From: a beta proteobacterium CB
Lineage (GTDB): Bacteria > Pseudomonadota > Gammaproteobacteria > Burkholderiales > Burkholderiaceae
NCBI GenBank assembly: GCA_000342265.1
Contig: CP004348.1
Location: 496,001-560,000 of the forward strand
Direction: 5' to 3'
Length of the DNA: 64,000 nucleotides
Shown here in pieces: positions 1 to 8,326 of the stretch. The notes beneath the pieces were generated by a model, which was not told where the DNA came from, ran no database searches, and saw only the letters and a program-made list of their open reading frames with translations. The translations under genes were made by a program, and so were the position numbers. The first letter of the stretch is position 1, and every line of letters begins with the position of its first letter.

Positions 1-2186
1 TGGCGCGTTATCGCGTGACCCTCCGCGCCCGAGAGGCAGAGTACCCAGTATTGTTGTCAAACGGTAATCTGATTGGTACTGAAAAATTACCGAATGGTTG
101 GCATAGTGCCGTCTGGGAAGATCCATTTCCAAAGCCGTCTTACTTGTTTGCCTTGGTTGCTGGCAAGCTGGAGTGCATTGAAGAGAATATCACCACCAGT
201 AGTGGTGCAAAAAAGCTATTGCAGATTTGGGTTGAACCGCATGACTTGAAAAAGACTCGTCATGCAATGGATTCTTTAATTGCATCAATTCATTGGGATG
301 AAAAGCGCTACGGTCTTGAGCTCGATCTCGAGCGCTTCATGATTGTGGCGGTAGGTGATTTCAATATGGGTGCAATGGAGAACAAGGGCCTTAATGTTTT
401 CAATACCAAGTATGTCCTTGCTCAACCAGAAACCGCAACAGATGCTGACTTTGCCAATATTGAAAGCGTTGTAGCGCATGAGTACTTCCACAACTGGACT
501 GGTAATCGGGTTACCTGCAGGGATTGGTTTCAGCTTTCTCTTAAGGAGGGGTTGACCGTATTCCGTGATCAAGAGTTTTCTGCAGATCAGATGGGAAGTG
601 ATTCTGGCAGGGCAGTCAAGCGTATCGAGGACGTGCGTCTATTGCGTCAACTGCAGTTCCCTGAAGATGCTGGTCCGATGGCGCATCCAATTCGCCCAGA
701 TAAGTACCAAGAGATTAATAACTTTTACACGGTGACAGTGTATGAGAAGGGTGCTGAAGTTGTCCGTATGTATCAAACCCTATTGGGTGTTGAGGGTTTC
801 CGCAAGGGCATGGATCTTTACTTCAAGCGTCATGATGGTCAAGCGGTTACTTGCGATGATTTCTTGGCGGCGATGGCTGATGCTAATGACCGCGATCTTT
901 CTCAATTTAAGAATTGGTATAGCCAAGCAGGCACGCCTAAGGTCAAAGTAGAAGAATTCTACGATGCAGATAAAAAACAATATCGAATTACCTTGACGCA
1001 AACCCCTTCAGCTAATACCGCACAAAACGATAGCAAGCCTTTTCATATTCCATTGAAGATGCGCCTGCTTACTCCTGAAAATGATCAGGCGGAGACTTTA
1101 TTAGAGTTAATTCAAGATCAACAAACTTGGACTTTCAATCAAGTAGCAAGTCGTCCAGTGTTATCGATCAATCGCAATTTCTCAGCACCGATTAATTTAG
1201 ATTTTGATCAAAGTGAGACAGATTTACTCACCATGTTCTCGAGCGATGACGATGCCTTCAATCGCTGGGAAGCGGGTCAAAAGCTGGCAATGCAAATGAT
1301 TCTGGGTAATCGCCTGCCTGATAAAGATTTGATTGAGGCCTACCGCACCCTCTTGACTGATCCGGATTTAGATCCTGCATTCAAAGAACTGTCACTAACT
1401 TTACCTGCCGAAACATATCTGTATGAGCAGTGCGCCAGTGTTGACCCTCAGAAAATTTATGCTGCCCGTCGCGCCTTCCGCCATGCTATTGCGAGTGAGT
1501 TGCGTATCGAATGGGCTGCTCTTTATCAGCAGATGCAAACACCAGGACCATTTAACCCTGATGCAGTAAGTGCTGGCAAGCGCTCCCTAAAGAATCTCGC
1601 ACTTAGCATGTTGCTCGAAGCAGATCCGCTGATTTGGGCGCCAATGGCGGTCAATCAATATCAAAATGCTGACAATATGACCGACCGATACGCTGCCCTG
1701 GCTGGTTTGGTGATTCATGGATCCAAATCCGCTGTAGCTTGTCTGGAAGATTTCCATACTCGATTTGCTGATGATGCTTTAGTGATTGATAAGTGGTTTG
1801 CATTGCAATCAAGCAGACCGCCAGTTGCCAACGCTGAATCCACCTTAATTGAAGTAAAGCGTTTGCGTGAGCACGAAGCTTTCAAAATGAATAACCCAAA
1901 CCGGGTTCGTAGCGTGATTCATGCTTTTTGTATGAATAACCCCGCTAGCTTTCATCAAGTGGATGGCAGTGGTTATGCATTTTGGGCCGAATCCGTTCTT
2001 GCCTTAGATCCAATTAATCCGCAAGTTGCTGCTCGTTTGGCCAGGGGATTAGATCGCTGGCGTCAGTTTGCGCCGATTTATCAGGAGCAGATGCTGGCAG
2101 CCCTGAGACGGGTTGCGGCTTGCGAAACCCTCTCTGCAGATGTGAAAGAGGTGGTTTCTAAGGCTGTAGGCAATTTGGCAAGCTAG
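1..2186 (+). CDS. pepN: Aminopeptidase N (M1 zinc metallopeptidase), 5' end cut by window edge
   Basis: Removes N-terminal amino acids from peptides in the cytoplasm. The reading frame is already open at the first complete codon (base 3), so the true start lies upstream. About 727 residues are visible, against roughly 870 in E. coli PepN, so about 150 N-terminal residues are missing. The GAMEN substrate-binding motif is at bases 370-384. The zinc motif HEYFHNW begins at base 477, with the third zinc ligand in the following SLKEGLTVF segment. The M1 C-terminal helical region runs to the stop. The GTG at base 15 is internal, not a start. fbp follows 54 bases later on the same strand. Identification is secure from the motifs and close resemblance to bacterial PepN. 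Confidence 0.96.
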   Translation, partial: ARYRVTLRAREAEYPVLLSNGNLIGTEKLPNGWHSAVWEDPFPKPSYLFALVAGKLECIEENITTSSGAKKLLQIWVEPHDLKKTRHAMDSLIASIHWDEKRYGLELDLERFMIVAVGDFNMGAMENKGLNVFNTKYVLAQPETATDADFANIESVVAHEYFHNWTGNRVTCRDWFQLSLKEGLTVFRDQEFSADQMGSDSGRAVKRIEDVRLLRQLQFPEDAGPMAHPIRPDKYQEINNFYTVTVYEKGAEVVRMYQTLLGVEGFRKGMDLYFKRHDGQAVTCDDFLAAMADANDRDLSQFKNWYSQAGTPKVKVEEFYDADKKQYRITLTQTPSANTAQNDSKPFHIPLKMRLLTPENDQAETLLELIQDQQTWTFNQVASRPVLSINRNFSAPINLDFDQSETDLLTMFSSDDDAFNRWEAGQKLAMQMILGNRLPDKDLIEAYRTLLTDPDLDPAFKELSLTLPAETYLYEQCASVDPQKIYAARRAFRHAIASELRIEWAALYQQMQTPGPFNPDAVSAGKRSLKNLALSMLLEADPLIWAPMAVNQYQNADNMTDRYAALAGLVIHGSKSAVACLEDFHTRFADDALVIDKWFALQSSRPPVANAESTLIEVKRLREHEAFKMNNPNRVRSVIHAFCMNNPASFHQVDGSGYAFWAESVLALDPINPQVAARLARGLDRWRQFAPIYQEQMLAALRRVAACETLSADVKEVVSKAVGNLAS

Positions 2187-2240
2187 AACAAGGCAAAATA
2201 GAGCCTATACAGAAATAAACCCATTACGGAGATACTCCTT

Positions 2241-3251
2241 TTGATAGCTTCAAGTACCTTTAATACCAATTTCAAGCAATATCTAGCATCGGCCAAAGTG
2301 AAGGGCGCAGATATTCCTATGGGCTTACAGGAGCTCCTGTTGGCGGTTGCTGATACTTGCTCAACCTTGAGTCACGAAGTGGCGCAAGGAGCCTTGATCG
2401 GCTTATTGGGATCCGCTGGCACTGGTAATGTTCAAGGTGAAGTTCAACAAAAGCTAGATGTGATTGCCAATGATTTATTAATTGATGGTGTGCAGGGATG
2501 TAAATCCCTAGCCGGCTTGGCTTCTGAAGAGATGGAGTTACCGCTTCCAGTTCAGGGGACTGGTGATTACTTATTGCTATTCGATCCATTGGATGGTTCA
2601 TCCAATATTGATGTGAACGTATCCATCGGCACGATTTTTTCTGTACTTAAGAAACAAGATCCCGCTGCGCCATTGCAGACAGAGGATTTCTTGTTATCAG
2701 GACGTCATCAAGTAGCTGCAGGTTATGTTGTCTATGGCCCACAAACTACCATGGCATTAACCTTGGGTGATGGCGTTGTCATGTTCACTCTAAACAAGGT
2801 GACTGGCGAATTTGTCTTGATTAAACATGCTGTCGAGATTGCTCACTCAACCAAAGAGTTCGCTATCAATATGTCGAATATGCGTCACTGGGCTGAGCCT
2901 GTGCGTCGCTACGTAGATGAGTGTTTAGCTGGCGTAAGTGGTGAGCGTGATAAAGACTTCAATATGCGTTGGATTGCATCCATGGTTGCTGATGTTCACC
3001 GGGTCTTATCGCGCGGCGGAATCTTTATGTATCCATGGGATCAACGTGAGCCACACAAGCCGGGCAAGCTACGCCTAATGTATGAAGCAAATCCGATGAG
3101 TTTCTTGGTGGAGCAGGCCGGTGGCGCTTCGACCAATGGCGAGCAATTGATTATGGATATGATCCCAACTGAGCTGCATGAGCGAGTCTCCGTCATGCTA
3201 GGGTCTAAAGAAGAGATTGAGCGTTTGCAGCATTACCATTCTCAGGCGTAA
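2241..3251 (+). CDS. fbp: Class I fructose-1,6-bisphosphatase
   Basis: Hydrolyses fructose 1,6-bisphosphate to fructose 6-phosphate, the committed step of gluconeogenesis, in the cytoplasm. The 336-residue length is normal for class I FBPase. The metal-binding motif [11 protein letters not shown] lies near residue 114. The C-terminal block with GGIFMYPWD and a [14 protein letters not shown] segment forms the sugar-phosphate and metal site. The start is TTG at 2241, supported by GGAG nine bases upstream. No ATG is available without losing the N-terminal helix. It follows pepN closely and ends at a strong hairpin shared with the converging cphA. A housekeeping gene with nothing unusual apart from the TTG start. 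Confidence 0.96.
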   Translation: MIASSTFNTNFKQYLASAKVKGADIPMGLQELLLAVADTCSTLSHEVAQGALIGLLGSAGTGNVQGEVQQKLDVIANDLLIDGVQGCKSLAGLASEEMELPLPVQGTGDYLLLFDPLDGSSNIDVNVSIGTIFSVLKKQDPAAPLQTEDFLLSGRHQVAAGYVVYGPQTTMALTLGDGVVMFTLNKVTGEFVLIKHAVEIAHSTKEFAINMSNMRHWAEPVRRYVDECLAGVSGERDKDFNMRWIASMVADVHRVLSRGGIFMYPWDQREPHKPGKLRLMYEANPMSFLVEQAGGASTNGEQLIMDMIPTELHERVSVMLGSKEEIERLQHYHSQA

Positions 3252-3286
3252 TTCATTTGCTGTAATTAGTGCAAGCAAGACCCAAT

Positions 3287-3317
3287 AAAAAAGCCCAATC
3301 ATTGATCGGGCTTTTTT
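3287..3317. terminator. Bidirectional intrinsic terminator between fbp and cphA
   Basis: AAAAAAGCCC at 3287-3296 pairs with GGGCTTTTTT at 3308-3317, with extra pairing inside the loop. There is a U-run on either strand, so it can stop both fbp (+) and cphA (-). Confidence 0.85.
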
Positions 3318-3352
3318 ATTTCATGAAATTACGTACAGGATGAATTGGGAAC

Positions 3353-5923
3353 TTAAGGCTGCACCTTCTCTTTTAGGTAGGCCAGAGATTCTTCCACCTG
3401 GTCAATGAGGATGAGGCAGATATCGCCAGCAGATAAATCATTGAGGGCAGTATCAATAGCTAGAAATTCGCCAGTAACCTCTTTAACCTGCTTGGCTTTC
3501 TTAGTTCCTACTAAACCTTCTTGCAGTAACTTGAGAACCTCTCCATCTTCGCGGCCACGTTGGCATTGGTCTTGATAGAGGATGACATTGTCAAAGCTAT
3601 TGCCAAGAATACGGGTTAGATCACGAATATCTTCATCACGACGATCACCGGCACCACTAATCACCACATGACTCTTCTTGGGCTTCATGGACTCAATAGC
3701 GCTTGCGAGAGCACGCATGGCATCTGGGTTGTGGCCATAGTCAGCAATTACAGTTGCACCTTTGTGTTGGAATTGATTAAAGCGTCCTGGCACTGCATTA
3801 GCTGTACTTTCAAAAGAGTGAAGTCCGCATGCAATATTCGCGGCGTCTAAACCCAAGGCCCAAGCTGCACCAATAGAGGCCATAGCATTTTCTACTTGGA
3901 AACCTAAAACACCATTTTGAGTCAATGGAATGTCGCTCACTGGGAAGCGGAAGAGGACGCGTGCGCCTTTAGAGCAGATGATCTCAGTACCATCAAAATA
4001 AATTACTTTTTTATTCTTGGCACGATGTGCCGCAATCACAGGGTGGTGTTGATTTTGCGCAAAGAAAATCACGCGACCAGTACAAACATCACCCATCTTC
4101 GCAACAATCGGATCAGCAGCATTCAGAACTGCGGCACCAGTCGGTGCAACGTTTTGAACAATGACACGCTTGAGAATCGCCAGATCTTCTACGCTCGTGA
4201 TGTAGTTGAGGCCTAAGTGATCACCTTCACCAATATTAGTAACAACGGCAACTTCACAGCGATCAAAACCAAGACCTTCACGCAGTAATCCGCCGCGAGC
4301 TGTTTCTAGAACAGCGGCATCAACATCGGGATGCATGAGAACATTGCGCGCGCTCTTGGGGCCGCTGCAATCGCCAGAATCAATCAGGCGATGGTTGATA
4401 TAAACACCATCGGTGGTGGTCATACCGACTCTTAAGCCGGTCTCATTGAGTAAATGAGAAATCAGGCGAACAGTGGTGGTTTTGCCATTGGTGCCTGTCA
4501 CTGCCACAACTGGAATGCGACCATCTTCACCTAAGGGGTACATCATGTTGACAATATCCTCGCCAACAGGACGGCTCTTGCCATAGGAGGGCTTGAGATG
4601 CATGCGTAGGCCTGGTGCAGCATTGACCTCAACGATGCCTCCACCTTGCGGCTCTAGGGGCTTATAAATAGCCTCACAGAGAATATCGACACCAGCAATA
4701 TCTAACCCAATCATTTGTGCGGCAGCAATTGCGCTAGCAGCAACATCAGGATGGACATCATCAGTGACATCGGTAGCCGTACCACCTGTACTGAGATTGG
4801 CGTTGTTGCGCAACAGAACCCGTTCACCAGTTTTGGGAACGTACTGAGGGGTGAGATTGTTGCTCGCTAAGTGCGCAAGAGCAATATCGTCAAACCGAAT
4901 CTTCGTTAATGCTGTTGCATGGCCGTCACCACGCAATGGATTTTTGTTTTCTAGCTCAACTAGTTCGGCGACGCTGTGCTTGCCGTCACCGACTACTTGG
5001 GCTGGCTCGCGGCGTGCTGCAGCAGATAAGCGATTGCCAACCACTAGCAAACGATAGTCAGCGCCTGGAAGATAGCGCTCAACAATGGTTTCTCGACCAA
5101 AGGCTTGGGTCACTATAAAACCAGCACGTACCTCAGCCTCGGTTTGAATGTTAGCAACAACACCTTTACCTTGGTTGCCGTCCTTCGGCTTGAGAACAAT
5201 CGGACCACCAATTTTTTGCGCGGCACGCCACGCATCATCAGCAGTAGTCACTACTTCGCCGATAGGTACGGATACACCTGCAGCTGCTAATAGGTTTTTG
5301 GTAAGTTCTTTGTCTTGGGCAATAGCTTCTGCGATTGCACTGGTGTCGCTAGTCTCAGCCGCTTGAATACGTTTTTGCTTGCTACCCCAGCCAAACTGCA
5401 CCATGCTGCCCTCAGTCATGCGGCGATAAGGGATATTTCTTTGTACCGCAGCATCCACGATAGATCCGGTGCTTGGTCCTAAGCGTACATCTTCATACAA
5501 AGCCTCTAATTCTGAGAGGGCTGCCGCTAAATCAAATGGCACATCATTGAGGGTCGCCTGGATTAGTCCAAAGGCAAAGTCAAAGGCCATGCGCCCAACA
5601 ACTTCTTCGGTGTACTCCACCACGACTTGATAGACGCCTACATCAACGGTTTGTAATGTCCGGCTAAAAGTGACTGGGCACCCCGCTTGAGACTGAAGAC
5701 CTAAGGCTGCATGTTCTAGCGCGTGTGCAAGGGAGAGGATTTCATTATGCCCACCGCGACGCATGCTGCCTAATTGAGGAAAGCGTTCACGAATCTTGTT
5801 TTCAAATTGGGGAATTGAATCGATGGATCGTTCTGTTTCATCGCAAGAAACAATTGCCTCTAGGGCGGTATGGCGGCTCCATAAATTCGGGCCGCGCAAC
5901 ATGCGAATACGGGTGATTTCCAA
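3353..5923 (-). CDS. cphA: Cyanophycin synthetase (full-length, CphA1-type)
   Basis: Polymerises aspartate and arginine into cyanophycin (multi-L-arginyl-poly-L-aspartate), an insoluble nitrogen store, using ATP. The 856 residues show the usual order. An N-terminal domain opens with LRGPNLWS. An ATP-grasp domain spans about residues 215-470, with a KPKDGNQGKGV nucleotide loop. A Mur-ligase-like half has an intact P-loop GTNGKTT near residue 477, a GEGDHLGL motif and a C-terminal Mur domain containing DYGHNPDA. The start is TTG at 5923, immediately after the stop of the upstream synthetase. The resulting MEITRIRMLRGPN matches the family N-terminus. The zero gap suggests translational coupling with the upstream copy. 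Both catalytic halves look active. Confidence 0.95.
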   Translation of the reverse strand: MEITRIRMLRGPNLWSRHTALEAIVSCDETERSIDSIPQFENKIRERFPQLGSMRRGGHNEILSLAHALEHAALGLQSQAGCPVTFSRTLQTVDVGVYQVVVEYTEEVVGRMAFDFAFGLIQATLNDVPFDLAAALSELEALYEDVRLGPSTGSIVDAAVQRNIPYRRMTEGSMVQFGWGSKQKRIQAAETSDTSAIAEAIAQDKELTKNLLAAAGVSVPIGEVVTTADDAWRAAQKIGGPIVLKPKDGNQGKGVVANIQTEAEVRAGFIVTQAFGRETIVERYLPGADYRLLVVGNRLSAAARREPAQVVGDGKHSVAELVELENKNPLRGDGHATALTKIRFDDIALAHLASNNLTPQYVPKTGERVLLRNNANLSTGGTATDVTDDVHPDVAASAIAAAQMIGLDIAGVDILCEAIYKPLEPQGGGIVEVNAAPGLRMHLKPSYGKSRPVGEDIVNMMYPLGEDGRIPVVAVTGTNGKTTTVRLISHLLNETGLRVGMTTTDGVYINHRLIDSGDCSGPKSARNVLMHPDVDAAVLETARGGLLREGLGFDRCEVAVVTNIGEGDHLGLNYITSVEDLAILKRVIVQNVAPTGAAVLNAADPIVAKMGDVCTGRVIFFAQNQHHPVIAAHRAKNKKVIYFDGTEIICSKGARVLFRFPVSDIPLTQNGVLGFQVENAMASIGAAWALGLDAANIACGLHSFESTANAVPGRFNQFQHKGATVIADYGHNPDAMRALASAIESMKPKKSHVVISGAGDRRDEDIRDLTRILGNSFDNVILYQDQCQRGREDGEVLKLLQEGLVGTKKAKQVKEVTGEFLAIDTALNDLSAGDICLILIDQVEESLAYLKEKVQP

Positions 5924-8116
5924 TTAAGTACCTGCTGCAATATTGGAGTTGGAAACGAATGTTTCAACTCCAGCTTCTATAACGTTGAACGGAATATCTA
6001 AAGCCCAAGCAGCTCCGATGGCAGCTGCAAGACTTAAGTTTGGAGCCCAATCAAGAGACGAGTCTTGAACGGCTGGCGGAATAGGAATTATTAATGCATC
6101 TAACTTGCCCTGCTTGAGGGTAACGACGGATGCGCCCACAATAATTGAACGACCACCTTTATCTTGGTGAGCAATTACCACGGGGGAGCTTGGATCTTGA
6201 GAGAAGTACATCACTTCACCCTTGCTGAGTTCAGCCATTTTTACAATCATGGCATCGTCAGCATTTAACACGCTAGTACCAGTCGGTAATACGACATCTA
6301 CCTGAGTACGAACCACGTTAAATAATTGATCTTCTTCGCTGATGTTATGTTCTGGAAAGAGTTTGAGTGGATCAATGTTGAGAACGATGCCAACTTGACA
6401 CTGGTCGTATGCGAGACCCTCAAGCAAGAGGGACGCATTGTCATTTTCAATCACAGCAACTTCAATAGCTCTATTTTGTAATGTGCGTCTCGCATTTTCC
6501 CAATGAGAAGAAGAGGTTTGCTTAATAGTGCGACTGCCGAAATACAGACCATTGTTCGTAGAGAGGCCAACATGCACGTTGGTTAGTCTAATAAAGTGGG
6601 CAACCATTTCAGCAACCACTGTTCTTCCTGAGTTTCCGCTGATGCCAACAATAGGAATCCTGAAATCGTAGCCCGGAGGAAATAAATGGTTTGCAATCTC
6701 TTCGCCTACGGGTTGGGGTTTTCCGCTCGCAGGTTTTAAGTGCATTAGTAAACCGGGGCCCGCATTCACCTCGACGATGGCAGCGTTCTGTGACTCTAGT
6801 GGTTTACTAATATCTTGGGCGACGAGGTCAACACCAGCAATTTCTAATCCAACCACGCGTGCAGCTAAGGCAACTTGGTGAGCCACCTCAGGGTGAACTA
6901 AATCTGTCACATCAAACGCTACGTTACCGTTGCTTTGAATGAGTACTTTTTGATCAATGCTCGGGATGCTATCGCCTGTCAATTTCTGGCGTGCTAGCTC
7001 GAGCTCAACAGCTGAATCAATGCGCACTGGATTGAGTGGGCACTCTTCTGTTGTGCCTCGACGTGGGTCAGAATTTATCTGAATCTGAATGAGTTCAAGA
7101 ACGGTATGCTTGCCATCACCTGTTATCCAAACGGTTTCCCCTTTGGCAGCCGCCACTACTTTGTTGCCCACTACTAATAGGCGATGTTCATCACCAATAA
7201 CGTGACGCTCCACTAAAACCTCGCTACCTTCCTCAATTGCAACAGCGTAAGCTGCTTCAATTTCTTGTTGGGTATACAGGTTAATAAATACACCGCGACC
7301 ATGGTTGCCATCTATCGGCTTGACAACGACCGGTAATCCAATATCTTGTGCAGCTTCCCAGGCATCATCTGGGCTAGTAACAGTCCTACCTTCGGGAGTT
7401 GGAACCCCAGCGCTTGCAAGTAAGCTCTTGGTAAGGTCCTTATCGCGCGAGATGGTTTCTGCGATGGCACTGGTTTGATCAGTTTCCGCCGTCCAAATAC
7501 GTCGTTGTTTAGAGCCGTAACCAAGTTGTACTAAGTTGCCACTCGATAATCTAATGTAGGGAATTTCTCGAGCGGTTGCAGCATTGACGATGCATGCTGT
7601 ACTAGGTCCAAGACAGAGGTCATCGCTTAAATCGCGAAGCTCTTCAATAATTTTTTCTTTTTGCGCAATGGCATCGCCATTATCTTTAATTAGAGTGAGA
7701 AGAAGATCGCGGGCAAATTGAAAGGCCTGCAATGTCACAGCCTCTTCAGTGGCGCTCACAATCACTTTGTAAACACTTCTGCGACCACCGTCGCGAGCTC
7801 TTCCAAAGCCGCCTGCAATACCGGCTAGATTTTGCAGTTCAATGGTGAGGTGTTCGAGAATATGCCCAGGCCAGGTGCCTTCTTCAACGCGCTTTAAAAA
7901 TCCCCCAGGCTCTCCGTAGCTGCAACGGTGCTCATGAAGACTGGGAAGACATTTGCTCAGACGATCATAAAAGCCAGGGATTAAGTCCGATGGATAGTCT
8001 TCTAGGTCGCCAATATCGATCAAAACTTCAAGCGCAGGGTTGTAGCTCCACATATTAGGGCCACGAAGATGCCGGTGGCTCAAGATTTCAATGGTTTTAT
8101 CTAGTAATTGGGGCAT
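5924..8116 (-). CDS. cphA: Second cyanophycin synthetase, shortened, with degenerate Mur-ligase P-loop (CphA2/CphA'-like)
   Basis: Paralogue of the downstream synthetase, 730 residues. The N-terminal domain (LRGPNMWSYNP) and the ATP-grasp domain with KPIDGNHGRGV are well preserved. The Mur-ligase half is not. Where the neighbour has GTNGKTT this protein has GNSGRTV near residue 494, so the P-loop lysine is replaced by arginine. The GEGDHLG motif is absent, and the protein ends where the C-terminal Mur domain should begin. One ATP site is therefore probably lost. Cyanobacterial CphA2 has a comparable reduction and polymerises beta-Asp-Arg dipeptides; by analogy this copy may do the same, or act as a partner of the full-length enzyme. 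It is the first gene of the minus-strand pair and abuts the next. ATG start at 8116. Confidence 0.9.
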   Translation of the reverse strand: MPQLLDKTIEILSHRHLRGPNMWSYNPALEVLIDIGDLEDYPSDLIPGFYDRLSKCLPSLHEHRCSYGEPGGFLKRVEEGTWPGHILEHLTIELQNLAGIAGGFGRARDGGRRSVYKVIVSATEEAVTLQAFQFARDLLLTLIKDNGDAIAQKEKIIEELRDLSDDLCLGPSTACIVNAATAREIPYIRLSSGNLVQLGYGSKQRRIWTAETDQTSAIAETISRDKDLTKSLLASAGVPTPEGRTVTSPDDAWEAAQDIGLPVVVKPIDGNHGRGVFINLYTQQEIEAAYAVAIEEGSEVLVERHVIGDEHRLLVVGNKVVAAAKGETVWITGDGKHTVLELIQIQINSDPRRGTTEECPLNPVRIDSAVELELARQKLTGDSIPSIDQKVLIQSNGNVAFDVTDLVHPEVAHQVALAARVVGLEIAGVDLVAQDISKPLESQNAAIVEVNAGPGLLMHLKPASGKPQPVGEEIANHLFPPGYDFRIPIVGISGNSGRTVVAEMVAHFIRLTNVHVGLSTNNGLYFGSRTIKQTSSSHWENARRTLQNRAIEVAVIENDNASLLLEGLAYDQCQVGIVLNIDPLKLFPEHNISEEDQLFNVVRTQVDVVLPTGTSVLNADDAMIVKMAELSKGEVMYFSQDPSSPVVIAHQDKGGRSIIVGASVVTLKQGKLDALIIPIPPAVQDSSLDWAPNLSLAAAIGAAWALDIPFNVIEAGVETFVSNSNIAAGT

Positions 8117-8191
8117 ATGTGGAGTGGGAAATCTCAGCGCCGCTTCAGAAGGTAAGGGCGGGGATGTCTCAGACTGTCTCTCTGGTTCTAA

Positions 8192-8220
8192 TAATTATTC
8201 AAAATCCACAAAATTAGCAA
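8192..8220 (-). promoter_or_regulatory. Possible sigma70 promoter for the cyanophycin synthetase pair
   Basis: On the minus strand TTGCTA (8215-8220) and TAATTA (8192-8197) are separated by 17 bases, pointing at the synthetase start 76 bases away. The region 8117-8326 is the divergent intergenic space shared with the ABC transporter. The match is moderate and rests on hexamer resemblance only. Confidence 0.3.
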
Positions 8221-8326
8221 AAATGTGCAAAAAAGCTTACTTCATTAATTTAACGGCTTTCTGCCTACTAAAGTTGACAGAGTTACTAAATCTAAAAAAA
8301 CTAGCTCCACTATACTTTTAGGACTA

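Noticed and set aside
8091..8321. Possible small gene on the plus strand between the cyanophycin synthetase and the exporter
   Set aside because: No ribosome-binding site, overlaps the synthetase start on the other strand, and the translation resembles no protein family.
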